A DNA stretch of 44,596 bases from Bacteroidota bacterium. GTDB lineage: Bacteria; Bacteroidota; Bacteroidia; Flavobacteriales; Weeksellaceae. A model generated the notes under the pieces. It saw only the letters and a list, made by a program, of their open reading frames with translations. It was not told where the DNA came from and ran no database searches. Positions within the stretch are counted from its first letter, which is position 1. Every line of letters begins with the position of its first letter. Where the stretch lies: assembly GCA_023461035.1 (NCBI GenBank), contig JAEWOD010000028.1, forward strand, positions 1 to 44,596, given 5' to 3'. The position numbers were made by a program, and so were the translations under genes. Positions 1 to 8,787 of this stretch are shown here, one piece after another.

Positions 1-14
1 AATAAAACAAAAAA

Positions 15-59
15 GACTCCGCAGGAGTCAACTATTTTAACCCCGAATGAAATTCGGGG
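15..59. repeat. Two adjacent intergenic hairpins at the left edge
   Basis: Two perfect inverted repeats sit side by side: GACTCC-GCA-GGAGTC (15-29) and CCCCGAAT-GAA-ATTCGGGG (41-59). Read on the minus strand, the first is followed by a run of T, so it resembles an intrinsic terminator for a leftward transcript, yet no leftward gene is visible between it and the thiolase gene. They may be the 3' boundary of a gene outside the window or members of a dispersed palindromic family. The rest of the gap, to 261, shows no convincing gene. Confidence 0.6.
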
Positions 60-261
60 AAACCAAACAAAAAGATTTTGGGTTTTGGCGTAGATTTTTG
101 TGGCGAAACAGAGTAAAGCAAACAAAAATTATGACAAAACAGTCTTTTGACTAATATACACTACGGTTTAAATCATTTTAAACTCTGATAATTTAAAAGA
201 AGAAATCGGCTTTTTTCACTAAATTGCACTCCTAAATTTTTAAACAAAAAAGCAAAAACAA

Positions 262-1443
262 ATGAAAGAAGTTGTCATCGTATCAGCCGTAAGAACTCCT
301 ATGGGTTCATTTCTCGGCGGATTATCCACTATACCCGCAGTTCAGTTAGGCGCAACCGCCATAAAAGGCGCATTGGGCAAAATCAATTTAGATCCGGCAT
401 TGGTTCAGGAAGTATTCATGGGCAATGTATTACAAGCGGGAGAAGGCCAGGCACCAGCTCGGCAAGCCGCTCTGGGAGCAGGTTTACCCAACAGCGTTCC
501 TTGTACCACGGTCAATAAAGTCTGTGCTTCCGGAATGAAAGCCATCATGTTTGCTGCACAAGCCATCAAATGTGGCGATGCCGACATCGTCGTTGCCGGA
601 GGAATGGAAAATATGTCCCAAACACCGTTTTACAACATGGCAGGACGCACCGGAACCAAATTCGGAAATGCCGTACAATTGGACGGAATCGTTCAGGACG
701 GACTACAAGACGCATACGACAAAAAAACGATGGGATTTGCCGCAGATTCTACAGCTGTTAAATACAATATTTCCAGAGAACAGCAGGACGCTTTCGCTAT
801 CGAATCCTACACCCGTTCTGCCAATGCCTGGAAAGAAGGAAAATTTGCCGACGAAATCGTTCCCGTAGAAATCCCGCAGCGTAAAGGCGACCCGGTTTTG
901 TTCAGTGAAGACGAAGAATATAAATCCGCCAACTTTGCGAAATTTCCGGAATTACGTCCGGCTTTTGAAAAAGAAGGAACCGTAACCGCTGCCAATGCTT
1001 CTACTTTAAATGACGGTGCATCGGCTTTGGTATTGATGTCACGTGAAAAAGCAGACGAATTGGGCATCAAACCATTGGCAAAAATCATTTCTTACGGAGA
1101 CGCAGCACACGACCCGGAATTGTTCACCACGGCTCCGGCAAAAGCGGTTCCCGTAGCTTTGAAAAAAGCAGGATTGGACAAATCAGAAGTTGATTTCTGG
1201 GAATTTAACGAAGCCTTTTCAGTCGTTGGAATTGTCAATACACAATTATTAGAATTGGATTCAGCTAAAATCAATGTAAACGGCGGAGCGGTTTCTTTGG
1301 GACATCCGCTTGGAAATTCCGGTTCGAGAATCATTGTTACACTCATCAATGTTTTGAAACAAAACGGAGGAAAAATCGGAGGAGCCGGAATCTGTAACGG
1401 AGGTGGTGGTGCTTCTGCGATGATTATTGAGAATATACTATAA
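262..1443 (+). CDS. Acetyl-CoA C-acetyltransferase (thiolase)
   Basis: Thiolase family enzyme of 393 residues, the normal full length. It is expected to catalyse reversible condensation of two acetyl-CoA to acetoacetyl-CoA, or thiolytic cleavage in fatty acid and amino acid breakdown, in the cytoplasm. The nucleophilic cysteine is C88 in NKVCASGMKA; the C-terminal catalytic residues are H348 (GHPLGNSGSR) and C378 (CNGGGGAS), and the NEAF motif is present. It stands alone on its strand and is followed by a strong terminator at 1481, so it looks monocistronic. The family is certain; acetyl-CoA specificity rather than longer 3-ketoacyl chains is inferred from overall similarity to the AtoB/PhaA type. 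Confidence 0.93.
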   Translation: MKEVVIVSAVRTPMGSFLGGLSTIPAVQLGATAIKGALGKINLDPALVQEVFMGNVLQAGEGQAPARQAALGAGLPNSVPCTTVNKVCASGMKAIMFAAQAIKCGDADIVVAGGMENMSQTPFYNMAGRTGTKFGNAVQLDGIVQDGLQDAYDKKTMGFAADSTAVKYNISREQQDAFAIESYTRSANAWKEGKFADEIVPVEIPQRKGDPVLFSEDEEYKSANFAKFPELRPAFEKEGTVTAANASTLNDGASALVLMSREKADELGIKPLAKIISYGDAAHDPELFTTAPAKAVPVALKKAGLDKSEVDFWEFNEAFSVVGIVNTQLLELDSAKINVNGGAVSLGHPLGNSGSRIIVTLINVLKQNGGKIGGAGICNGGGGASAMIIENIL

Positions 1444-1480
1444 AGTGCAGAAAAACTAAAATTTTCCAAAATAAATTAAG

Positions 1481-1519
1481 AGCCATCTGAAGAAAAATCG
1501 AAAGATGGCTTTTTATTTT
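1481..1519 (+). terminator. Intrinsic terminator after thiolase gene
   Basis: Stem AGCCATCT (1481-1488) pairs with AGATGGCT (1503-1510) around a 14-nt loop and is followed by TTTTATTTT. It lies 40 nt after the thiolase stop. Confidence 0.85.
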
Positions 1520-1565
1520 CAATTCAAATTTTAATCTTACTTTTATTTCATCAAATTAGAATCAA

Positions 1566-2168
1566 ATGGATATTTCAAAATATATAAACGAAAACCAGGA
1601 CGAAAAAGACATTGAGAAAATTCTCGATAAATTAAACGGAATTCTGATGAGCGGTGAAGAATTGGTTTACATCGCTGTCCAGAAAAAACCGGCTATCAAT
1701 ATTTCGCCTGATTATGTGGCGATTACTGACAAAAGAATCATTTTCTGTCGTCCCAAAAATTTAGGTTTGTCGATGGAATTTCAGGATTTCATCTGGCGCG
1801 ATTTGAAAGATTGCAACCTTAAAGAAAATATGCTTGGCGCAACCATTACAGTGAAAACCATTCATAATCTGACAGGTGAAATCGATTACCTGCCCAAAGC
1901 ACAAGCCAGAAAAATCTATTCTTATTGTCAGGAACAAGAAGAAATCCAAAATGAAATCAGAAGACAACGTGAAATCGAAGTCATCAAGGCTTCTGCCGGA
2001 AACATCAATTTAGGAGCTAATCAACAACAACAACCATCTGTTGAAGAAAAACCCGTTCAGGAAGATCCGGTTGAAACTTTGAGCAAACTCAAAAAATTGA
2101 TGGACAATTTCCTCATCACACGCGACGAATACGAAGCCAAAAAACAAGAGATTTTATCGAGAATGTAA
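1566..2168 (+). CDS. PH-like/SHOCT domain protein
   Basis: Cytoplasmic protein of 200 residues with no signal peptide or membrane segment. Residues about 20-125 resemble the bacterial pleckstrin-homology-like fold, with alternating beta strands and the phrase YVAITDKRIIFCRPK. Residues about 125-165 are a Gln/Glu-rich linker. The last 30 residues (LSKLKKLMDNFLITRDEYEAKKQEIL in two overlapping parts) are a SHOCT short C-terminal domain, recognised by its L-x-KL-x(4)-LIT-x-EY-x-KK-x-IL pattern. SHOCT domains are thought to mediate oligomerisation; the cellular role is unknown. It has its own terminator at 2191 and is probably monocistronic. Confidence 0.75.
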   Translation: MDISKYINENQDEKDIEKILDKLNGILMSGEELVYIAVQKKPAINISPDYVAITDKRIIFCRPKNLGLSMEFQDFIWRDLKDCNLKENMLGATITVKTIHNLTGEIDYLPKAQARKIYSYCQEQEEIQNEIRRQREIEVIKASAGNINLGANQQQQPSVEEKPVQEDPVETLSKLKKLMDNFLITRDEYEAKKQEILSRM

Positions 2169-2190
2169 TTTGATAGTTTAATCCAAAAAT

Positions 2191-2226
2191 AAACCTCACA
2201 GGTTTTGGAAAACTTGGAGGTTTTTT
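2191..2226 (+). terminator. Intrinsic terminator after SHOCT gene
   Basis: AAACCTC (2191-2197) pairs with GAGGTTT (2217-2223) and the right arm runs into a T tract. An inner pairing of TTTTGG-type bases may lengthen the hairpin. Confidence 0.8.
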
Positions 2227-2247
2227 ATCGGTCAAAATTTCTTGCAG

Positions 2248-2268
2248 ATTAGGAATTGAATTCCTAAT
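2248..2268. promoter_or_regulatory. 21-bp perfect palindrome before the ATPase start
   Basis: Arms ATTAGGAATT (2248-2257) and AATTCCTAAT (2259-2268) surround a single G. The palindrome ends eight bases before the ATG of the DUF4143 ATPase, so it would lie in the promoter or leader. It could be an operator or a member of the dispersed GGAATT-type palindromes; the sequence does not decide. Confidence 0.5.
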
Positions 2269-2276
2269 TTTACAAA

Positions 2277-3425
2277 ATGATTCGCAGAGCATTAACAAAC
2301 AGTATTTTAGAATTAGCGGATAAATATCCGATTACGGTCATTACCGGGCCGCGACAGTCGGGAAAAACAACGCTTTCCAAAATCATAAAACCGGGTTACA
2401 AGTATGTAAACCTTGAAAATCTTGCAGACAGGGAATTTGCACAAACCGACCCGGTCGGATTTTTGGATACCTATCAGAATGGCGTTATTTTGGATGAAAT
2501 ACAAAATGTACCCTCCCTCTTTTCCTATTTACAGGTGGTAACCGATGAACGAAAAAGAAATGGTGAGTACATATTGACCGGCTCTCAAAACTTCCTGATG
2601 ATGGAACAAATTTCCCAATCACTTGCCGGCAGGGTCGCTCTGTTTAATTTATTGCCATTCTCACTCCGGGAATTAACTAATACTCCGTATCAATTTAACA
2701 ATTGGGAAGAATATGCTGTTTCAGGTTCTTATCCCAGAAAAATTACCCAAGAAATTCCGGCTGTGGACTACTATGAAAATTACCTGAAAACCTATGTCGA
2801 AAGAGATGTCAGGCTACTGAAAAACATCACAAATCTTAACTTGTTTCAAAAATTCATTCAATTATTAGCCGGTAGAGCGGGACAATTGTTCAATCAAAGC
2901 AGTTTAGGGAACGAATTGGGGCTGGATAACAAAACCATCAATTCCTGGTTTACGGTTTTGGAAACCTCTTTTATTGCATTTAAACTGATGCCCTATCATT
3001 CCAATTTCAATAAAAGAATCGTAAAAACTCCTAAAATTTATTTTTATGACACAGGATTATTATGCTATTTATTGGGAATCAGAAATGCTGATGATTTGAA
3101 TCTTCATTTTGCAAAAGGAAGTATTTTTGAAAACCTTACGACCACCGAAATGCTCAAAAACAGCATCAACCAAAATACAAAATCAAATTTTTATTTCTGG
3201 CGGGATGCTTCCCAAAACGAAATAGATTTATTACGGGAGACAGGTTTGCAACTGGATGCTTTCGAAATAAAATCAGGAAAAACCATTCGGCAGGATTTTT
3301 TTAAAGGATTGGATTTTTTCAAAAAATTGAATCCTCAAGCGCAATTGCATTTGATTTATGGTGGGAATGAGAATCAGTCCCGCACGCATTATAACATAAA
3401 TTCGGTTTTTGATTTACCGGAATAA
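2277..3425 (+). CDS. AAA family ATPase with DUF4143 C-terminal domain
   Basis: 382-residue protein of the widespread AAA_14/DUF4143 ATPase family. The N-terminal half has a Walker A motif at residues 24-32 (GPRQSGKTT), a Walker B (GVILDEIQNVP) and a sensor-like LTGSQNF. The C-terminal half carries the nuclease-like DUF4143 region, with the E-x(n)-FWRD and EIKSGK pattern reminiscent of PD-(D/E)xK folds (E-I-K near residue 332). Members occur in many copies in Bacteroidota and archaea, and the function is not settled. It is a single gene with a palindrome just upstream and ligA 48 nt downstream; a shared transcript is possible. Confidence 0.85.
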   Translation: MIRRALTNSILELADKYPITVITGPRQSGKTTLSKIIKPGYKYVNLENLADREFAQTDPVGFLDTYQNGVILDEIQNVPSLFSYLQVVTDERKRNGEYILTGSQNFLMMEQISQSLAGRVALFNLLPFSLRELTNTPYQFNNWEEYAVSGSYPRKITQEIPAVDYYENYLKTYVERDVRLLKNITNLNLFQKFIQLLAGRAGQLFNQSSLGNELGLDNKTINSWFTVLETSFIAFKLMPYHSNFNKRIVKTPKIYFYDTGLLCYLLGIRNADDLNLHFAKGSIFENLTTTEMLKNSINQNTKSNFYFWRDASQNEIDLLRETGLQLDAFEIKSGKTIRQDFFKGLDFFKKLNPQAQLHLIYGGNENQSRTHYNINSVFDLPE

Positions 3426-3473
3426 TTCAGAATTTCAAATTGAACAATTATCTTTGTTCAAACGCAAACTTCA

Positions 3474-5468
3474 ATGAACATCCACGAAAAAATACAACAA
3501 TTACGGGAAGAAATTAACCAACACAATTACAATTATTACATTCTCGATTCCCCCAAAATTTCTGATTTTGATTTCGATAAAATGCTGAAAGAACTTCAGG
3601 AACTGGAAAATCAGCATCCTGAATTTTTTGATGAAAATTCGCCTACCCAACGCGTTGGTGGAACCATCACCAAAAACTTCCCGACCGTGGTTCACGAATA
3701 CCGTATGTATTCTTTGGATAATTCTTATTCGATTGAAGATTTACAAGATTGGGAAAAACGGATCGAAAAAACACTGGAAGAAAAAGTGGAATTTGTATGC
3801 GAACTAAAATATGACGGTGCTTCGATTTCGATTTTGTACGAAAACGGAAAACTGAAACAAGCCGTTACACGCGGCGACGGATTTCAGGGTGATGAAATTA
3901 CTTCAAACATAAAAACCATTCGTTCCATTCCTTTGAAATTAAAAGGAGATTTTCCTGATAAATTTTACATTCGCGGTGAAATTGTTTTGCCTTTTAAAGA
4001 ATTCAACCGAATCAATTCTGAGCGCGAAGAATTAGGTTTAGAATTGTATGCAAATCCAAGAAATACCGCCAGCGGAAGTTTGAAATTGCAGGACAGCGGC
4101 GAAGTCGCCAAACGCAAACTGGATTGTTATCTGTACACAATTATTGGAAATAATTTAGCGTTTGGTTCCCAATGGGATATGCTGAAATCGGCGGAATCCT
4201 ATGGATTTAAAATCCCGCATACTGCCCAATTATGTTCCGGTTTGGAGGAAGTTTTGAAATTTATTGATTATTGGGACACCGAACGAAAACATCTTCCGTT
4301 TGAAATCGACGGAATTGTCGTAAAAGTCAATTCGTTTTCCCAACAGGAAGAACTAGGACATACCGCAAAATCGCCACGTTGGGCCATGGCTTATAAATTC
4401 AAAGCAGAAAAAGCCGAAACCGAATTATTGAGCATTTCTTATCAGGTCGGACGAACCGGTGCCATCACTCCTGTTGCCAATCTGCGACCGGTTTCTTTGG
4501 GCGGAACCATCGTCAAACGAGCTTCGCTTCACAACGAAGATATCATCAATAAACTCGATGTACGTATCGGCGATATGGTGTATGTGGAAAAAGGCGGTGA
4601 AATCATCCCTAAAATCGTGGAAGTAAATTTTGATGTCCGCCAACCGGATTCCCAAGCGATTGAATTTATTCAAAACTGTCCGGAATGTGGAACTGAATTG
4701 GTTCGAAAAGAAAGCGAAGCCCAGCATTTTTGTCCTAACGAAGACGGATGTAAACCGCAGATCATCGGGCGAATGGAACATTTTGTTTCGCGAAAAGCGA
4801 TGGATATGGCGAGCATAGGCGGGGAAACTGCGGTTTTATTGTATGACAACGGATTGGTAAAAGATGTGGCCGATTTTTATAATTTAAAGAAAGAAGATAT
4901 TTTACCATTGGAAAGAATGGCGGAAAAATCTGCACAAAATATCATTGATGCAATTGAGGAATCCAAGAAAATTCCTTTCGAGAAAGTTTTATATGCCATC
5001 GGAATTCGTCATGTCGGGGAAACGGTTGCCAAAAAATTAGCAAAAAGATTTCATTCGATTGAAAGTCTGATGAATGCGACTTTAGAAGAATTAGAAAATG
5101 TAGAAGACATCGGTGGGAAAATTGCCATCAGCATTCAGGAATTCTTTTCAAAAGAGAAAAATCAAATCATCATTGAACGTCTTAAAAATGCAGGTGTTCA
5201 GATGGAAGTGGGCGAAGAAGAAAAACCGGTTTCGAATTTATTAGAAGGAAAAACTTTTCTTTTTACCGGCAGTTTAACTCAATTCACACGCGATGAAGCG
5301 CAAAAATTGGTGGAACAAAACGGAGGAAAAAACATTTCGGCAGTAAGTAAAAATCTTAATTACCTGATTGCCGGAGAAAAAGCCGGAAGCAAACTCAAAA
5401 AAGCCGAAGCGCTCGGCACGGTTCAGGTTTTGACGGAAAATGAGTTTCTTGCGATGATCACAAACTAA
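3474..5468 (+). CDS. ligA: NAD-dependent DNA ligase
   Basis: Essential replicative ligase that seals nicks using NAD+. All standard parts appear in order over 664 residues, the usual length: N-terminal Ia domain (HNYNYYILDSP), adenylation domain with nucleophile K112 in the K-Y-D-G motif, the OB fold, a four-cysteine zinc finger (CPECG then HFCPNEDGC), helix-hairpin-helix repeats (about 475-580) and a C-terminal BRCT domain (LLEGKTFLFTGSL to the end). The -7-like sequence TATCTTTG lies at 3449-3456. Its stop codon overlaps the stop of the convergent small membrane gene by four bases, leaving no room for a separate terminator. Confidence 0.98.
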   Translation: MNIHEKIQQLREEINQHNYNYYILDSPKISDFDFDKMLKELQELENQHPEFFDENSPTQRVGGTITKNFPTVVHEYRMYSLDNSYSIEDLQDWEKRIEKTLEEKVEFVCELKYDGASISILYENGKLKQAVTRGDGFQGDEITSNIKTIRSIPLKLKGDFPDKFYIRGEIVLPFKEFNRINSEREELGLELYANPRNTASGSLKLQDSGEVAKRKLDCYLYTIIGNNLAFGSQWDMLKSAESYGFKIPHTAQLCSGLEEVLKFIDYWDTERKHLPFEIDGIVVKVNSFSQQEELGHTAKSPRWAMAYKFKAEKAETELLSISYQVGRTGAITPVANLRPVSLGGTIVKRASLHNEDIINKLDVRIGDMVYVEKGGEIIPKIVEVNFDVRQPDSQAIEFIQNCPECGTELVRKESEAQHFCPNEDGCKPQIIGRMEHFVSRKAMDMASIGGETAVLLYDNGLVKDVADFYNLKKEDILPLERMAEKSAQNIIDAIEESKKIPFEKVLYAIGIRHVGETVAKKLAKRFHSIESLMNATLEELENVEDIGGKIAISIQEFFSKEKNQIIIERLKNAGVQMEVGEEEKPVSNLLEGKTFLFTGSLTQFTRDEAQKLVEQNGGKNISAVSKNLNYLIAGEKAGSKLKKAEALGTVQVLTENEFLAMITN

Positions 5469-5671
5469 TTCTCTTTTTTTCGTTTTTCATAATGAGAATT
5501 GTCCATAGGATTGGCTCCGAAAGCTCCTAAAAAAAACGAAAGAACCGCAACAAAAACTGCATATAAAACCATCGCGATGATAAATCCGTAAAAAGGGTTT
5601 TCATTGGAAAAATACCCGATGGTAACGGCCAGCAGAAAACCTACGATGTAATAAATAAAGACTTTTTTCAT
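5465..5671 (-). CDS. Small two-helix membrane protein
   Basis: 68-residue protein with two predicted membrane helices (about residues 5-19 and 30-51) separated by a short Asn/Pro-containing turn, and a charged C-terminus ending in KRKKEN. No family is recognised. It follows the RelA/SpoT gene by only eight bases on the same strand, so it is very probably the last gene of that transcript. Its stop overlaps the stop of ligA tail to tail. A real gene is supported by the tight spacing and coherent membrane topology; no function can be assigned. Confidence 0.65.
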   Translation of the reverse strand: MKKVFIYYIVGFLLAVTIGYFSNENPFYGFIIAMVLYAVFVAVLSFFLGAFGANPMDNSHYEKRKKEN

Positions 5672-5679
5672 TTCTCAAT

Positions 5680-7902
5680 CTAATTGGCAAAGGTACGGCT
5701 TACTTTTTCGATTCCTTCTATGTTTTTTAATTGTTCCAATATTTTATCCAATTGGGATTTGTTTTTTACCGAAACCGAAATTTTCCCGTCAAAAACACCA
5801 TCTTCTTCTGAAATATTGATGCTTCGGATATGTACATGCAGATTGGACGAAATGATTTTCGTGATGTCGTTTACCAAACCGATTCTGTCCAATCCGTGAA
5901 TGTTGATGATCGCACGGTACAACTGCGAAGAAGAATCGATCCATTTGGCACGGATAATCCGATACGCCTGATTGGCCTGAAGAGATACCGCATTTGGACA
6001 ATCTTTTTTATGCACCCTGATTCCCTTGGCCACCGTCACAAATCCAAATACCTTATCACCCGGAATAGGGTTACAACAAGAAGCCAAATCATAATCCAGT
6101 TTTTCTTCATCCGGCCCGAAAACCAGCGAATCGTATTTCTGAGTCGTTTCGTCTTCGGGTTGGGAAACGGTTTTGGATTTCGGGCGGAAACGGTTGATAA
6201 ATCCGGTAATTCCCGATTTGCTTTCTGCAAATTTCCTCAAACTTTTATTGTCTATCGCGCCGGTAGCTACTTTATAAAATACATCCTGACTGTTTTTTAA
6301 TTTGAAGAAATTCTGCAAATCATTGACTATGCCTTCATTAAAATCAATTTTCAGATGACGGAGTTTACGTATCAGCATCTCTTTACCTTCCTCTGAAGTG
6401 GCTCTTTTGGCGGCGTTTAGAGTCGCTTTGATTTTGGATCTCGCCTTACTCGTTACCACAAATTCCAACCAATCCAATTTGGGTCTTTGATTGGGCGAAG
6501 TCAATATTTCCACTTGGTCACCGCTTTGTAATTCGTGGCTGAGCGGATAGAGTTTTCCGTTCACTTTCGCACCCAAACAGGTATCGCCGATGTTACTGTG
6601 GATCGCATAGGCAAAATCAAGCGAGGAAGCGCCTTTGGGCAAAGAAAACAAATCACCTTTGGGCGTAAATACATAAATTTCTTTGGCGTATAAATTAAAT
6701 TTGAAATTATCTATGAATTCGGTAGCGTCCTGACCTTCATTATTTTCCAACATTTCCCGTACCTGGCTGATCCATTCGTCCACTTTTGAATCCTCCACCT
6801 GATAGTTCTCCTTGTATTTATAATGCGCTGCTACTCCCCTCTCTGCCAGTTCATCCATGCGTTCCGAACGGATCTGCACTTCCACCCAACGTGCCATCGG
6901 CCCCATCACCGTGATGTGCAATGATTCATATCCCGTAGATTTCGGCTGGGAAATCCAGTCCCGAAGGCGTTTGGGATTGGGGCGGAAAATATCGGTCACG
7001 ACCGAATAAATCTTCCAGGCCACAAATTTTTCATTCTTTTTATCAGATCTGTAAATAATCCGGATGGCAAATTTATCATAGACTTCTTCAAATGAAACAT
7101 GCTGGGAAAGCATTTTCCGATGAATGGAAAAAACCGATTTTGACCGGCCTTTGATTTCAAATTCCAAACCTTCTTCTTTTAATCTTTCATTGATGGTTTG
7201 GGTGAAATCGTTGATGTATTTTTCTCGTTCTTCTTTGGTTTCCTGTAACTTACGCTCTATGCTGAAATATTCTTCCGGTTTGGTATATTTCAAACTCAAA
7301 TCTTCCAGTTCGGATTTGATGTTGTACAAACCCATCCGATGTGCCAAAGGAGCATAGATAAAAATCGTTTCCGATGCGATTTTTAGTTGTTTGTCTTCCT
7401 GCATCGATTCCAGCGTCCGCATATTATGCAAACGATCTGCAATTTTGATGAGAATCACACGGACATCTTCTGACAGCGTAAGAAGGAGTTTTTTATAATT
7501 TTCCGACTGAATGGAAACATCCTGTTTGTTCAGGACAGAGATTTTGGTCAATCCGTCGATGATCCGGGCAATTTTTTCACCAAAAATTTCGCGGATGTCA
7601 TCCAACGTATAATCCGTATCCTCCACTACATCATGCATCAATGCAGCTGCAATGCTGGTTGCTCCCAAACCAATTTCGTCTGCGACTATTTTAGCAACTT
7701 CAATCGGATGAAAAATATAGGGTTCACCTGTTTTGCGGCGTTGGTCTTTATGTGCATCCACCGCCAGATCAAATGCCTTCCGGATTAATTTTTTGTCTTC
7801 AGTCGTCAGGGTCTGATAAGTATGCTTCAGCATATCTTTATACCGACGTGAAATCTCCTGATTTTCCTTTTCTATAGGATCTAAAACCTTCTCTTCTGCC
7901 AT
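5680..7902 (-). CDS. Bifunctional RelA/SpoT (p)ppGpp synthetase/hydrolase
   Basis: 740-residue long-form RelA/SpoT homologue controlling the stringent response. The N-terminal HD hydrolase domain keeps its metal and catalytic residues (H65, then H90-D91 and E94-D95 in HDVVED), so hydrolase activity is expected. The synthetase domain has GRSKSVFSIHRKM and PKSTGYESLH. A TGS domain follows (YVFTPKGDLFSLPKGASSLDFAY in two pieces, about 410-470), then the helical/Zn-finger-like CCNPIPGD region and a C-terminal ACT domain (about 660-740). Intact HD and synthetase motifs point to a bifunctional enzyme. A small membrane gene follows eight bases downstream. Confidence 0.95.
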   Translation of the reverse strand: MAEEKVLDPIEKENQEISRRYKDMLKHTYQTLTTEDKKLIRKAFDLAVDAHKDQRRKTGEPYIFHPIEVAKIVADEIGLGATSIAAALMHDVVEDTDYTLDDIREIFGEKIARIIDGLTKISVLNKQDVSIQSENYKKLLLTLSEDVRVILIKIADRLHNMRTLESMQEDKQLKIASETIFIYAPLAHRMGLYNIKSELEDLSLKYTKPEEYFSIERKLQETKEEREKYINDFTQTINERLKEEGLEFEIKGRSKSVFSIHRKMLSQHVSFEEVYDKFAIRIIYRSDKKNEKFVAWKIYSVVTDIFRPNPKRLRDWISQPKSTGYESLHITVMGPMARWVEVQIRSERMDELAERGVAAHYKYKENYQVEDSKVDEWISQVREMLENNEGQDATEFIDNFKFNLYAKEIYVFTPKGDLFSLPKGASSLDFAYAIHSNIGDTCLGAKVNGKLYPLSHELQSGDQVEILTSPNQRPKLDWLEFVVTSKARSKIKATLNAAKRATSEEGKEMLIRKLRHLKIDFNEGIVNDLQNFFKLKNSQDVFYKVATGAIDNKSLRKFAESKSGITGFINRFRPKSKTVSQPEDETTQKYDSLVFGPDEEKLDYDLASCCNPIPGDKVFGFVTVAKGIRVHKKDCPNAVSLQANQAYRIIRAKWIDSSSQLYRAIINIHGLDRIGLVNDITKIISSNLHVHIRSINISEEDGVFDGKISVSVKNKSQLDKILEQLKNIEGIEKVSRTFAN

Positions 7903-7931
7903 AGGTTAAAGTTAATTAAATTGTTGCAAAA

Positions 7932-8273
7932 TCACAAGATGTCTTTAATCAGAACCGGCGGACGGCCGATTACAGCTTTATTTTGACTCACAACTATCGG
8001 GCGCTCCATCAAATTGGGAAATTCAATCATAGCCTGAATGATTTCAGAGTCATTTAGATTTTTATCATTCAATCTTTCTTTCCAGATGGCTTCGTTTTTC
8101 CGTACCAGATCCATTGGTTTAATTCCCAGTTTTTGAATGATCTCCTTCAATTCTTTTACGGACAATGGATTTTTCATGTATTCAACCACTTCGAATTCTT
8201 TTCCCGAATTTTCCACTAACTGCAATCCTTCACGACTCTTACTGCATCTCGGATTATGATAAATTTTAATCAT
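7932..8273 (-). CDS. arsC: ArsC-type arsenate reductase family protein
   Basis: 113-residue thioredoxin-fold protein of the glutaredoxin-coupled ArsC family. It has the H-x3-C-x3-R active site (H6, C10, R14) and the three further arginines that bind the oxyanion in E. coli ArsC (here R58 in LVRKN, R91 in ERPIVV, R104 in GRPP). All catalytic residues are therefore present, which favours real arsenate reductase activity over the Spx-like relatives. No arsenic regulator or efflux gene is adjacent. It lies 29 nt upstream of the RelA/SpoT gene on the same strand and may be cotranscribed. Confidence 0.85.
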   Translation of the reverse strand: MIKIYHNPRCSKSREGLQLVENSGKEFEVVEYMKNPLSVKELKEIIQKLGIKPMDLVRKNEAIWKERLNDKNLNDSEIIQAMIEFPNLMERPIVVSQNKAVIGRPPVLIKDIL

Positions 8274-8341
8274 TTGTATTTTCTATTCCAATTTTTTCTA
8301 AATTTCGAATATATTCTGATTTTTACAAAAATAAATAAAAA

Positions 8342-8734
8342 TTGAAACTGAAATCCATCCACCATATCGCCATCATTTGTTCGGATTATGAAATTTCGAA
8401 ACAATTTTATACTGAAGTATTAGGATTGGAAATCATCAGAGAAGTTTACCGGGAAGAAAGAGATTCGTATAAACTGGATTTGGCTTTGAATTCTCATTAT
8501 ATAATCGAACTTTTTTCCTTTCCCGATCCGCCGCAAAGAGTCAGCCAACCCGAGGCAGCAGGACTTCGTCATCTGGCATTTGAAGTAGAAAACATAGAAA
8601 TTGCAGTTCAACAATTAAATTCAAAAAACGTAAAAACAGAACCGATCCGCATAGACGAATTTACCGGAAAACGCTTTACTTTTTTTACCGATCCGGACGG
8701 ATTGCCGTTGGAATTGTATGAGGAGGGTTTTTGA
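8342..8734 (+). CDS. VOC (glyoxalase/bleomycin resistance) family protein, YaeR/SMU1112c type
   Basis: 130-residue single VOC protein. It shows HHIAIICSDYEISKQFY at the N-terminus and GLRHLAFEV later, with metal-ligand candidates H8, E55, the His of LRHLAF and the Glu of LPLELYE near the C-terminus. The family resembles glyoxalase I, but substrates of the YaeR/SMU1112c branch are not established. The start appears to be TTG at 8342: an in-frame TAA lies six bases upstream and there is no ATG before the conserved beta strand. It is divergent from the ArsC-type gene across a 68-nt AT-rich gap. Confidence 0.85.
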   Translation: MKLKSIHHIAIICSDYEISKQFYTEVLGLEIIREVYREERDSYKLDLALNSHYIIELFSFPDPPQRVSQPEAAGLRHLAFEVENIEIAVQQLNSKNVKTEPIRIDEFTGKRFTFFTDPDGLPLELYEEGF

Positions 8735-8787
8735 ATGGGAGAGTTGGTGAGTCATAAATTGTCCAATAAGACAAGAAAAATTCCGCT

